Under the pieces are notes generated by a model. That model ran no database searches and had not been told where the DNA came from. It was given only the letters and a program-made list of their open reading frames with translations. Positions 32,839 through 44,429 of a stretch of DNA of 64,000 bases are shown here, one piece after another. The translations under genes and the position numbers were made by a program. Source of the stretch: Odobenus rosmarus divergens (taxonomy: Eukaryota; Chordata; Mammalia; Carnivora; Odobenidae); contig NW_004451409.1 of NCBI RefSeq assembly GCF_000321225.1, positions 502,352 through 566,351 of the forward strand, written 5' to 3'. How positions within the stretch are numbered: the first letter of the stretch is position 1; each line of letters starts with the position of its first letter.

Positions 32839-35800
32839 AGAAATATGATATTTTTCTAAGTAACCAAAAGACTTAGAAGAAAAAAGAAGATAATATTTTC
32901 TTCTGTTAAGAGAGTAAATAAAGCTTTGACTCTATTTTATTTCAGGTCTTGGCTCTAAATTATACCTTCATAAGATGAAGCCAAGAAGTGTAACACATCC
33001 ACGAATTACATAGGGTTTGGGCCATTGCTCAAAGTAAGAAAATAAAAAGCTTTGTTGAACAAAACCCATCAGGATGGGCTGATGGTAGGAGCGCCCAGCT
33101 AGAAATATAAAGCAGGAAGAAAAGCTGGATTATGGTCAGTAGGGAAAAGCTGGAATGGAAGAAGTGGGAGAGGTAGAGAAGGCAGTTACCAGAGTTGTAA
33201 TAAAGCCAAGCTGTATTAATGGAAACTCATTGCCAACTGCCGCCTTGGCAACAAGTTTGTCCTTGCCAGTCCTGAGTGCTCTGCCTGGGCCTGGAGAGTC
33301 TTCAGAGGATAACAGAGGATCATGTCGGAAGGAAGACATGCATGTCTGAAGGAATGGACAACATATAGGGGACTGAAGAGGCAGCGGAACACAATGAATG
33401 CGCTCCAATAGCCTCTTCTCTAAGAGCTTATGACCCACTTGGCCTCATTTAATTTGTGGCTCTGCCATGAATGTCTCAACTCAGCACATGTGTGGCCTCT
33501 GCCTGATGTGTGCAGCTCATCCACCTTGGGACCCAATTCTCGTCACTAGATTTCTACTGCAGGCCAAAACCCTCCTGCCCGTTTTGACTTAATTCAGATT
33601 TAAAAACAGGCCTGCTTTGTTCGCATGTGTGGGTGTCATTTTCTGTTAGTTTTCTTGTATTCAGTCTATTCAGAGCTTTCTTGGCTTTTGCTAGTCCCAC
33701 TCCCATAGAGTGGAATCCTGACTCTGAGTAATGAGCAATTAGGTGCGAATTCTACTGCCAAAGTAGTTTTGCTGGCTGTAATTAGATGTCAAATAACAAT
33801 GAAGTATTATTAAGCATCGTGCGTATCGGTAGTAAATTCAAGTTCAAAATACTAGTCTGATTCTTTGGAGAGAAATAAAAGAACTATTTTAGTTTACCCT
33901 AGGAATGATGAACATTCAGAAACCATATAATATAAGACAAAATTCAGTCAACCATTTCAAGGGAGAAAAAGGGGGGAAATTATTTACCATCTTTATATCC
34001 AGGATTCCAGTAAGTGTGATTATGATAATAGGGAAATAGCTAACAAACTCAGCTGGATCTCACAAGGAGCAGGAAGACTTGCATATACTAAAGAAACTGA
34101 CGAATTTTCAGAACAAGTTGATATTGGAAGGACCCCTTGCTCCTAACACAGACACATGGATCAGCTCTAACAATGGAAGCTTGGGATGTACTGTCAAGCT
34201 AGAAGTTGACAGGAAAATCTCCACACTGTAGAAATAAAGAAATGCAAAATGTGGGGCAGTGAGTAGTGAGCAGGAGCAGAAGCCAAAATAGCTCACAGCT
34301 TGGAGTGACTATAGGTTTACCACACACGTACTGGTTTGAAAAGGACTGCCTTGCTTTGTACCTGCTGCTTCAGAGTAATTCAAACAATGTCCCCTTCCAA
34401 TTTTCGAAGTGCCCTGATTTGGATGCTAAGTTATAAGGTCTTCCCAGCTAATGGATATGTTGAAACCAGATTATTATGCTTGAGAGCAGGGTGCTGGGAT
34501 TCTGAGAAACATGAAACATGTCATAGCCAAAAGACCTACCTGTAAACTTCCTGCATATGACCAGGAGTCATAAGAAGCTGGCCTGTCCATGAAATGGAAA
34601 AACTACAGCTACTGATCCTGCTTAGCAGACTGCAAGGAAGCTGGGTGGAAAAGGAATCTAGCGCCTCAGCTTGTGGGGAGCTCTAGAGTCAAACTTCATT
34701 CTCTCTGTTTGGCTCAAATGATCCCCAACTAAGATATTTTCATTAAAACTCATCTAGATATGGTAGACCCCATCTGGTCTTCTAAGCAGAAGCAAATATG
34801 AAACTGGGCTGTGGTATCTACATCCTGAGTGTGTGGCATAAGTCCCCAAATCACCCCCCACTGGAGATGAACTTATAGCTAGACATCATATCTTCTTGAA
34901 ATCAATCACTGGAAAGAGTATTAGCAGACACAACAAATAGAAGAATTTGCACACCAAGGACTAGAAAAAAGGATACAATCTAGTCTGAAAGATACTTTGA
35001 CATATTTATAAAGGAGAGAATATAAATCACAATGAAAGAACGAGACAGTACATTAAATATGAGCAGACAGATTTAAAAACAAGCCAAACAGAATCTTTCT
35101 GCAATAAAATATATACGCATAAGAAAGAAAATACTGAGTGGATAGACTTCAAATGTCTTTATTTAATTAGTTTATGTAATGCTTCTGTGTCTTCCGTGAG
35201 TTAACTCTGGCAATTAAATCTTGGATATGTAGTATTTTTACACAGGGAAGAAAATTGATCCTCCTGCCCCTCCCTGAAATCGCATGTGGAAGCTAGATGT
35301 GTTTTACACGCCCTTACAGAAGTTGAGTCCAAACTCTAGTTCTGAGCTCTGGATGCCACATTAAATTTCTAGCATACTTAGTATGAGTTTTTATGGCTTT
35401 CTATTATGGTTCTTAAAAACAAAATGCAAATAAGCACATTCCTTGGCCACCTTCCAAAAGAACAACCCTATCAAAGATTCTAGTTATAGAAATGTAATAG
35501 GCAGTTAGACAGTTGATAAAATGATTAATTTAACTATGTTATGACTGGTACATATTTTACCATAAAATTTAAAAATATATGTTCACATTTATGGTTAAAT
35601 TTATTTCTGAGATTTATAATAATCTGTTTTAAGATTGAGAACAAGGACAAATAGTTATTTTAGTAATACTATATATCTGATGATATCACTATTATATAAA
35701 TAGAGATTGTCGTATTTTAAAATAATTTAATAATTTTTAAATGCCTTAAGATGCCAGGTTTGCAATTCCTCTTCTTTTATCACTGAAACATATCAAGAAG

Positions 35801-36543
35801 AAATTATATAATGGTGGAAATTCAATTGTTCTTTCCAAGTAATCTAATCTGTGATCTATTCGACATCATAGTCCTTTCTTTCAAATCTATAGGAAATAAA
35901 TGCAAAATAGCAGTGGATGTTCAATAGGAGAATCTTCAAATAAGTCACTGTTAATTGTTAAGCAACTTGAAAGATTCTGAGATCCATACATATAAAAGAA
36001 CTGCTGTATTATTAACCAAGGAGGCCAAATAGTTCCCCCCCAAATATAAAAGAATAAAGTTAGGAACAAAATAACAAAAATCTATTTTAAAGTAAAAAAT
36101 AATGTCAATGTTTTTATGAAATTATCCTATTTGGTGGCATAAATTGAAATTCTAGAGCCTCTGGAGGGAAATGTCAGAAATGGGTCCCTTTCCAAAAATA
36201 ACTTTGCCAGGCATTTTAGAATTTTCTCTGATTTAATGAGCAAAGAATTATTGAAGAGGATGATTAGGTATAAAGGATATCTATAATTATATTTGTTCTA
36301 AGCCTTTTTTATGTATAAAACCGATTAATGGAAGGTAATGTACTTTGCAAGATGCTGATTGGATAAGTTTATATCAACAAAATATCAACATTTAAATCAA
36401 ATAAATAAGTGATCTATTACAAAACTAAAACAATCCATTTTTCTCCGGTCGATATTCTTGATAACCTTGCTAATAAAGCTTAGCTACTATCATCATCCAA
36501 ATAGAATCTCCCACTGGAATTAAATTGACTCTTTTTTCTTCCA
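32839..36543. other. Large stretch without recognised elements
   Basis: About 3.7 kb. Bases 33100-33450 are GC-balanced and open on both strands for short frames, with no known domain. Bases 34000-35140 could be internal or LTR sequence of an old ERV, but I cannot assign it. The remainder (35150-36540) is AT-rich. No exon with convincing splice sites found. Confidence 0.35.
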
Positions 36544-36738
36544 AAGATTTATTTATTTATTTGAGAGAGAGAGCAAGCTTGTGAGGTGGGGGGAGGGGTA
36601 AAAGGTGAGGGAGAATCTCAAGTCTACTCCCCGCTGAGTGTGGAGCCTGACTTGGGGCTCGATCTCATGACCCTGAGATCATGACCTGAGCTGCAATTAA
36701 GAGTCAGACACTTAACCAACTGAGCCACTAGATGCCCC
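36544..36738 (-). mobile_element. CAN SINE, minus strand, diverged
   Basis: AAGATTTATTTATTTATTTG ... CAACTGAGCCACTAGATGCCCC. Flanking AAATTGACTCTT and AAACTGACTCTT form a probable duplication. Confidence 0.92.
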
Positions 36739-36899
36739 CTAAACTGACTCTTAATGGAAATAACATCTAAAACCACTATATCAAAGTAAACAAATGAATT
36801 GAGTTAATTAAATTGTCCCCAGATTTAATATTATTCTGAGATATTAAAAAGCCGCATTCAGTGAAGGAAATTAAATCCTGACTTGTTTTCTTATGAATC

Positions 36900-37430
36900 T
36901 GAGAGGCTGAATATGCAAACAGATTATATGATCAGACCATATATAAAAATAAAACTTTGACCCAAAACCTGCAGCCACCTGCTCAGGAATCCAACCCCTT
37001 CACCTACAATAAACAGCCCAGGAAGCCAGGCTGCTATGTCAGTCTTACAGAAGCTAGACTGCTAACAATAACTTCTGTAATAATCGGCTCCAAATATCCG
37101 GGACTTGCTAAATAACTGATAGCTCCCCTATTTTTTCTTCCTGCTTCTGACTTAGTACCCAACAGAGAAAGCCAAATATGCACCCCAAACTAATCACATG
37201 GGATGCCTGGCTTCTAGCTAGCCTGCCTAGAATTACGCCTTGCCAACAGCCTCCAATCAGGGCCTTCCTGAGAACTTCCCCTCCCACTAAAAGCTTTCCC
37301 ACTCATCTGCTTCCCTTTGAGTGTCTGCCAAAATGCAAGTGGTGGTGGCCGACTCCATTCTACAGCAAGCTCAGAATAAAAATAGCCTTTGCTTTTCTCA
37401 TCTTATGAGTTTTCATTTATTTCCACAAAC
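36900..37430 (+). mobile_element. ERV1-type solo LTR (tentative)
   Basis: The run CCAATCAGGGCCTTCCTGAG (about 37254) ... GTGGTGGCCGACTCCATTCT ... CTCAGAATAAAAATAGCCTT (AATAAA at about 37375) has the spacing and wording of a class-I LTR U3/R region with its polyadenylation signal. No internal retroviral sequence lies beside it. Boundaries are uncertain. Confidence 0.55.
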
Positions 37431-37469
37431 AGAAAGTATTGCAAGATGAATATTTCATAAAAAGTTAGT

Positions 37470-38005
37470 AACTAACAGTTATTGAGCCCTTACCATGAAC
37501 CATGCACTGTGTTAAATGTTTCACATGGATTATCTAATTTCACAGTAAATATAACAACGAATTCTGAAATTGGTACTATTACGATATTCATTTTACAGAA
37601 GAAGGAACTGAGGCTGAGAGATGTTTAATAACTCGTCTAATACATAGGTAATGAGCAGTTAAGCAAGGATTAAAATAAGGACAGTCTGATTCCACGGAGG
37701 ATAACTTTTAACCACTATACTAAATTCAACTTGCGATGCGGAGATGGGTGCATATTTTAACTGTTTTTATAATAAAATAGAAAACAACACGAACTTAATG
37801 TTGTGTTTCCATCTCACCTTTGGTAATAAAATATTGTATGACAGAAGAGGAAGAGAACTTGGAATTCATTTATAACAAACGCCTTTTACAGATTATGTAA
37901 GTGAGGCTCAGAGGGGTGAAGGTAAGTTGCTCAATATTATATACCTACTTAACGGACAAGACTAAAGCCCATGTTTTCTGACTCCCAGCCCAGATTTCCA
38001 GCATG
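37470..38005 (-). mobile_element. Two antisense MIR elements
   Basis: Bases 37470-37725 (TTCATTTTACAGAAGAAGGAACTGAGGCTG ... TAACCACTATAC) and 37865-38005 (CTTTTACAGATTATGTAAGTGAGGCTCAGAGG) both show the antisense MIR core. The gap between them is unassigned. Confidence 0.75.
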
Positions 38006-38159
38006 CTTCACTGGGAGACAGAACTTTTGCTTGGGTGGATTCACAGCTCCATAAAGACATTATGTAACAGTGTAATGCTAGCATGTTCCAAACACATATT
38101 ATTGTAACATAGCTAAACACATATCTTGTATGGAATGATATTTTAAGAGGCCACTGAGG

Positions 38160-38600
38160 TTCAGCAAATATTTGAGTGTTAACTATGTGTTAGGCACTGT
38201 TCCAGACACGAGTTTCATTTGTGAAAAAAATGGAAAAAACCCTCTCTCTTTGATTTACATTCTAATGGGAGGGAACAAACATTACACAGTGGATACATTA
38301 AGCAAGCAAACTATATAATCTGTTAGAAGGTAATAAGTGCTACGATAAAAAGAACAGTAGAGCAGGTGAGATTGGGAGTACCGCCTTGGGACAAGGAGGG
38401 CAGATTACAATTTTAAACAGGGTGATCAGAGTCAGCCTCATTCAGAACGGGATATTTGAGTGGACTCCGAGGAGGGGAGGGAGTTAGCTGTGTGGATATG
38501 GTGGGAAGAGTGTTCCAGACAAGGGGAACAGCCAATGCAAAATCCTAAGGAGAGACTCCTCTGCTATGTTTGGAAAGAACAGCATGGGTGGCACTAGGAA
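38160..38600 (-). mobile_element. LINE-2 3' region, antisense
   Basis: AACTATGTGTTAGGCACTGTTCCAGAC ... CATTCTAATGGGAGGGAACAAACA ... GTGTTCCAGACAAGGGGAACAGCCAATGCAAA follows the antisense L2 order over more than 400 bases. Confidence 0.75.
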
Positions 38601-39330
38601 TAAAAGGAGATGGGAACTGTAAACTCCTATGTGTGTGTAGGGGGCTTTTAACCCATAAGTGAACTTTATTAATTAAATACAAGCTACACATTTTCTGTTT
38701 ACGCTATAACTGTGTATTATAGGGTCAAAGAAGTGAGTGTGCTCTTTCCCAGCCTGGCTATAGTATGAATATCAGGATGAAAACTGGTTTGAAGCTCTAT
38801 TCTGTTTTGTCAGCTTGATCCGTTGTGTGAACATTGCTTGTGAATTCAATGTTAATGATTTGAATCAGGTGCCTGAAGTCCCTTCACCAGAGACTTTTCA
38901 TTTAATCAGTGTTAGGGAAGGGGCTACACCTGGGCATTGTTTTCTAGACGCTTTTATGTGATTCTAAGCTGCAGCCAGTTTGAGAAGCACGACTCTGTTA
39001 TATGTGAAAAAGGGAAGGCTTTTCTCACTCCTGCTCCTAGGTGGCCTGCCCACTATATTCATCATGCTTGCTGCTTCAGCTCACATCAGTTTGCAACTCC
39101 AAAACCACAAATCACCTCCACAGAAATCCTGAGACCTCGTCAACCGCCCCACTGGTGTAGGAAAGGCACCTTCCTCCGTGTCCCCAGGTTCCCCACAACG
39201 CCAGCAAACAACACTGGGTATGGGTGTCAGATGACTGAAAAGTATGTGTTCAAACAAGACAACTCAAGAGGAAGGGCATGAGAAGGGAGGAACAACACGG
39301 CTGGCAACGACTGCCTAATTGAAAAATTTC
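38601..39330. other. Unassigned sequence
   Basis: A 114-codon plus-strand frame (38937-39281) has no domain that I recognise and no splice context. Treated as chance. Confidence 0.4.
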
Positions 39331-39515
39331 GGGGGCGCCTGGGTGGCTCAGTCGGTTGGGCGACGGCCTTCGGCTCAGGTCATGGTCCCAGGGTCCTGGG
39401 ATGGAGCCCCGCATCGGGCTCTCCGCTTAGCGGCGAGTCGGCTTCTCCCTCTCCCTCTGTGATCTCTCTCGCTTTCACTCTCTCTCAAATAAATAAAATC
39501 TTAAAAAAAAAAAAA
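39331..39515 (+). mobile_element. CAN SINE
   Basis: Head GGGGGCGCCTGGGTGGCTCAG with a long A tail. AAAAATTTCG occurs at both ends. This is one of the best-preserved copies in the window. Confidence 0.95.
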
Positions 39516-41269
39516 ATTTCGGAACAAGGCTAATATTCAATTCCAAATTTTGGCATTGTCATGGTAGAAAATATTCTGTGTCCCCAAATCTTGTTTCATT
39601 CCTCTGCCTGGCACATTTTGGTACACAACAAATATTCGTCATGTAAATGAATGGATCAATTCAAGCGGGCTGAACACAAAGCCATGAACCCCCAACCCCT
39701 CCTTGCCCAAACCTCCCAATCTTGCTCCCCAGAGGCAATCACATTTAGCTCATTGCTACCCTCCTCTTTCTACGCCACTAATTCTGGACATAATCAGTGT
39801 TAGATCTTGCATACTCACTTCCTGCCAATACAGTTAAGCGTTTATTAAACCACCTCAAATTTTCCCTACCTGTAATACCTAATAAATTATACCACCATCG
39901 TTAGCTTTTCCGTTAGTTACCTTTGTGATACTAAATAATAATCTTAAAATGATGATTCTTTCAATTATAAGCAGTATTATAAGTTTCAATTACTTTGTCA
40001 CATAAGAATATTGTATTCCATACCTTTCTCTTCTTCTCTTTCCATTATCATGATTAACATTTAAAATGTTTTGTAACCATAGTTAAGAGATTCTTGCTTC
40101 ATCGACAGGTGAAGTGTAAATTTGAAAATCAGTAAACAACTCCTCTTTTTTTGTTTACTCCTGTTTTTTGTTACTCCAGTAAACAAAACAAAATCAGTAA
40201 ACAACTCTTGCCCATGTGACTTGTATTCCATGACTATGCGATACCTGTTTTTTGTATACTTTTAGTCATACACCCCCAGCCCTCTTGACTTCGAGTTGCC
40301 TTTTTACTTTTACTTGAATGGTCTGCCTTCATGGCATCATTAGAATAGTTTCTTCTGACATTTGCAGGATACCGTCACATCTAAGGACTCTCTTCTTTCC
40401 ATGGGCAGTTCTCTTGCAGCCCTGAGGTCTCCTTTCAATTTGTGTGGGGGGCTTTCAGGCCTGCTGCATGGTTGTCCTCCTGGGACTTGCCTTCATTGCT
40501 TTTCTGAGTTGGTCCTATTGTTCATACATTCAACCTGCTCCAATTTCTTGGATAATTCCCTTGTTTTGCCACCCCACGTTCTTAAGTAACACCCTTAAAA
40601 AGAGTATTTGGGTGAGGAGGCTTTCTCAGTTCATGTTTAACTTTCTTTTTCATTCTGCCCCCATATTTTATTGATAGTTTGGCTTGGTTTAGAGTTCCAA
40701 ATTCAAAATCATTTTCCCATGGAACTTTCAGGCTTGCTCATCTCCTAATTTCCGGTCCTGTTGATGGGAAGCTAGCCTATTGCTGGCCTGATTCTCATTC
40801 CTTTATAGAGGACCTGTATTTGCTCTCTGGAAGCTTTTAGAATCTTTTAATTCTTGCTATCCTTAAATTTTAACATATGCCTCCATGCAGACCTTTTCTC
40901 TTTCCTTCTTGGGACTCAGTAGGTCTTATACATTTGCAGACTCATGTCTCTCTTTAGTTTTGAATATTTTTTTCTTGTAAATTTCATCCAACCATCTTCT
41001 CTGCCCTTACTTTCCAGATCTTCTATTCTGATGTTGAAACCCTGATTAATTCTGAATGACTTATCTTTTTGGTCACACTGACTACCTCTCTCTATTCTCT
41101 ACTTTTCTCCTTTTCTCTAATCTTGTAGTAATGCAGAGTGTATAAGTTGACCTTACAGGCAATGAGACAGACAAATGAGTTGTAATTCATATTTCCCCCT
41201 TCCATTTAGTTAAAGGCTTATCCAACAATGGCCCTGCTGGTTTACTGGATGAGTGTTACCTATGATGCT
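39516..41269. other. Unassigned sequence; small direct repeat at 40125-40207
   Basis: A short L2-like tail is possible at 39590-39655. Bases 40370-41120 are T/C-rich and may be an old LINE-type repeat that I cannot name. The exact 18-bp direct repeat around a 47-bp insert is listed separately. Confidence 0.35.
40125..40207. repeat. 18-bp direct repeat flanking a 47-bp insert
   Basis: AAAATCAGTAAACAACTC occurs exactly at 40125-40142 and 40190-40207. The insert (40143-40189) is T-rich, and its TTGTTTACT is partly complementary to its AGTAAACAA. This could be a tiny target-site-duplicating insertion or a template-switch event. Confidence 0.9.
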
Positions 41270-41430
41270 ATGTGTTTATCCCTACTACAAACCAAGATCT
41301 GTTCTCAGTGCTGTGGTATATAACCGTGAACAGAAAAACTAAGTTCCTTTGTATATAGAGGGAGACAGACAATAAATAAAGTATTGCAATGTCAGGTACA
41401 GCTCTGGAATCAGCAGCTGTAGCCAAAACA
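41270..41430 (-). mobile_element. LINE-2 fragment, antisense
   Basis: CTGTTCTCAGTGCTGTGGTATATAACCGTGAACAGAAAAAC ... GAGACAGACAATAAATAAAGTA fits the antisense L2 end. Confidence 0.6.
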
Positions 41431-42129
41431 GCAAATTTGGCAGGCAGCATCTTGGCCACAGATAGGCAGCAGCTCCTCTTTGCCCTTTGGTTTACCCTTT
41501 CATTGTGACTTTGAGTATTTTTTCTCAGGTCCTACCTATGGTCTTCAGTCTACCTATGATTCTGCAACATGTCAATACCCTGTAAGAAATTCCTTTTATT
41601 CTTGTTAGCTTGAGTGAATTCATGAGTTCTGTTCCTCGCAACAGAGCCTGACTGCTACAAAATTCGCAAAAATAAATTGTATTTTTAGCAAGCAGCCTCT
41701 TTGGTATTTTTCTCTCTGTCCTAAGTTCAAGCTGCAGTAATAAACTTCATCTTAAGTCTCTAGCACCAGCTTCTGGCCCCAGTTTTCTGTGTAGTCAAGA
41801 AAGCACTCATACTATGCCATCAAAATAGAGAATTGAATTAGTTAAGAATTCCAAACTGACAGCTCAACAGAGGTATTCGCTGTACCGAAAATTATTGATA
41901 GGCTTGAGGATAAGAAATCTGAAAGGTATCTGAGCTTCCTGGAGCTTCAATAAAGGAGGAACTGTTTTTTCTACAATGTTTTCTAGAACACTCTAAAACT
42001 GAGTATTATACTACCAAACTACTGCATGAGATGATCTTTTGATAGATTACCTACTTTATGAAATGCAGTGGTTTACTTCGAATAGTGTACATTAAAATTT
42101 TTTGTTTGCTTCTAGAAAATGCAAAAACA
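41431..42129. other. Unassigned sequence
   Basis: Nothing recognised. Confidence 0.4.
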
Positions 42130-42475
42130 TACTGTCTTAGTGAGGTTGGGCTGCCATAATAAGATGCCACAGACTGAGTGGCTTAAACAACAGACATTTT
42201 CTCATAATTCTGGAGACTGTGAAGTCTGAAATCAAGGTGCCTGCCAATGTGGTTCCTGGTGAGAGCTCTTCCTGGCTTCCCACCCTCTCCTGGCAGAAAA
42301 AAAAAGCTGCTCTTCTTACAAGGTACCAGGCCTTCTGGATTAGAGTCCCATACTTATGACCTCATATAACCTTAATTACCTCTTTACAGGCCCTATCTCC
42401 ACATATAGTCACACTGGGGGTTAGCGTTTCAACATATGAATTTGGCAAGGGGCACAGTTCAATCCATACTTTCTG
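42130..42475 (-). mobile_element. MaLR (MST/MLT1-type) LTR, minus strand
   Basis: GGGCTGCCATAATAAGATGCCACAGACTGAGTGGCTTAAACAACAG ... GGGGGTTAGCGTTTCAACATATGAATTTGG is the antisense of the well-known MST/MLT1 LTR. No internal sequence, so a solo LTR. Confidence 0.88.
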
Positions 42476-42519
42476 AATTTCTGCTTTAGAAAATGTAAAA
42501 ATATTTTACAGTATTATTA

Positions 42520-42930
42520 TTGATAATAATGAAGACTAACATTTTTTCAATGATTAACATGAGCCAGACACTGTGATGAGTGCTTTGTATTTTCTCATTT
42601 ATTTTTTTATTTTTATTTTTTTAAAGATTTTATTTATTTGACAGAGAAAGACACAGCGAGAGAGAGAACACAAGCAGGGGGAGTGGGAGAGGGAGAAGCA
42701 GGCTTCCGCTGAGCAGGGAGCCCGATGCGGGGCTCGATCCCAGGACTCTGGGATCACGACCCGAGCCGAAGGCAGACGCTTAACGACTGAGCCACCCAGG
42801 TGCCCCAAGTATTTTCTCATTTAATCCTTACAACCAAAGAAGTAAGTTCATAATAGATGAGGAATCAAAGCCCAGAGATGCTGAGTAACTTGTCCAAGAT
42901 CACCTTAGCTGCACAGTGAAGGTTCCAACA
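42520..42930 (-). mobile_element. MIR element, antisense, split by a SINE
   Basis: The antisense MIR runs from about 42520 (GAGCCAGACACTGTGATGAG) to 42600 and resumes at 42807 (ATCCTTACAACCAAAGAAGT ... GAGTAACTTGTCCAAGATCACC). The SINE at 42612-42806 was inserted later. Confidence 0.7.
42612..42806 (-). mobile_element. CAN SINE, minus strand
   Basis: AAAGATTTTATTTATTTGACAG ... TGAGCCACCCAGGTGCCCC. The host MIR is duplicated at the ends (GTATTTTCTCATTTA on the left, AGTATTTTCTCATTTAA on the right). Confidence 0.95.
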
Positions 42931-43295
42931 GACAGTCCTTTGAGCCACTCGGTTATAATTAAATGTATGACATACGGCACATTATATACCAGTAAGAAGA
43001 GTTGTTCAGTAAGGATTCTACAACCCGGTAATGCTGGGAGTCCAGAAAGTACTGTGCAGTGGCAAGGCTTCTGGTGTGAGATAAGCGCACTAGTGTGGGG
43101 GCTGAAAGGTCCACGGAGGTTCTACTATGCAGGTGAGGGAGTACTGGATTACATACTAATTTACCTTCTCACCAGCTGTATCTGAGTCTGTTGCCCCACA
43201 ACCTCACAATTTATATTTATTTTTTATTATAAAACCTGGATTTTATATTTAAATAAGACCTCACCTACAATGCAAAATAAAAATACAAAATCTCC
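42931..43295. other. Unassigned sequence
   Basis: Nothing recognised. A short 89-codon frame (42916-43185) has no known domain. Confidence 0.4.
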
Positions 43296-43446
43296 GGGAC
43301 GCCTTTGGCTCAGGTCATGATCCCGGGGTCCTGACTGAGTCCCACATTAGGCTCTTTGCTCAGCACGGAGCCTGCCTCTCCCTCTGCCTGCCCCTCCCAC
43401 CACTCGTGCTCTCTCTGACAAATAAATAAAATCTTAAAAAAAAAAT
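43296..43446 (+). mobile_element. CAN SINE with internal head deletion
   Basis: The head jumps from GGGACGCC straight to TTTGGCTCAGGTC, losing about 34 bases that normally hold the RNA polymerase III A box. The rest of the body and the tail are present. Confidence 0.9.
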
Positions 43447-44026
43447 ACAAAAACTCTAATTGTAAGAAAAATCCTCTATGTAGTCATTGTGGCCTGATTT
43501 AATCATAAACCATTATATAGTGTAAACCACAATAGCCAAGTTCACAAGGTTTAAATACAAACCAGATTAAGCCTAAAATTTGATATGCTCACTTTACTAT
43601 TTGATCTGAAATACTTCAAGAAAACTCAAAGTAAAAACAAAGCCATAAAGGAAAAATTACACAAAATACTTATAAACATTCTTACATAAGGTTTTAAATA
43701 TTTCAATTCTCTGGATTGGCATACATTTTAGGAATTTAGGTCCTTTAGAAGGATAATGTTATAACTAGTAACAGAAAAGTAACTTCATGCTTCACTTTTC
43801 GAGACATTAAATGAAGTGAACGTGTCAAATTGTCAATAAGACAAGAGAAAAAACAGAATTTTTTTATAACCCTGGAGGCAGGCTGAGTCCTACAATTTTC
43901 TGTTAAGCTCCACAGAATCTAAAATACCTGCTATGTGCAATTTCGTTCAATGACAACTTTCAGCAAAACTAGAGAACTTAAATAAAAAAAACTATTTAAA
44001 AACAGAAACTATGTGTCTTACATTTT
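43447..44026. other. Unassigned sequence
   Basis: AT-rich; nothing recognised. Confidence 0.4.
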
Positions 44027-44224
44027 TTTTTTTTAAAGATTTTATTTATTTATTTGAGAGAGCGAGAATGAGAGAGAGAGAGAGCACATGAGAGGGGGGA
44101 GGGTCAGAGGGAGAAGCAGACTCCCTGCTGAGCAGGGAGCCCGATGTGGGACTCGATCCTGGGACTCCAGGATCATGACCTGAGCCGAAGGCAGTCGCTT
44201 AACCAACTGAGCCACCCAGGCGCC
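44027..44224 (-). mobile_element. CAN SINE, minus strand, near the OSGIN2 promoter
   Basis: A perfect 18-bp duplication, CTATGTGTCTTACATTTT (44009-44026 and 44225-44242), flanks it. It ends about 200 bases before the CpG island. Confidence 0.97.
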
Positions 44225-44429
44225 CTATGTGTCTTACATTTTAACCGCAAAAATAATTGGGCTTTTTTGGAAGTGGGAATAGGAAGACATCTACATCTAA
44301 CAGCACATGCAATCAATCACTTCTAGTTTTTCCCGCCTCTATTTTTTGACAACATCGAATAGGGACACTCACTACTCGGTACTTTTCTAACTTCTCTTGA
44401 ATCCCGTTCACCTGGAGGGACTTAGAATA

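Noticed and set aside
38937..39281. 114-codon plus-strand frame
   Set aside because: No domain, no splice or promoter context and no sign of a retrocopy. A chance frame is most likely.
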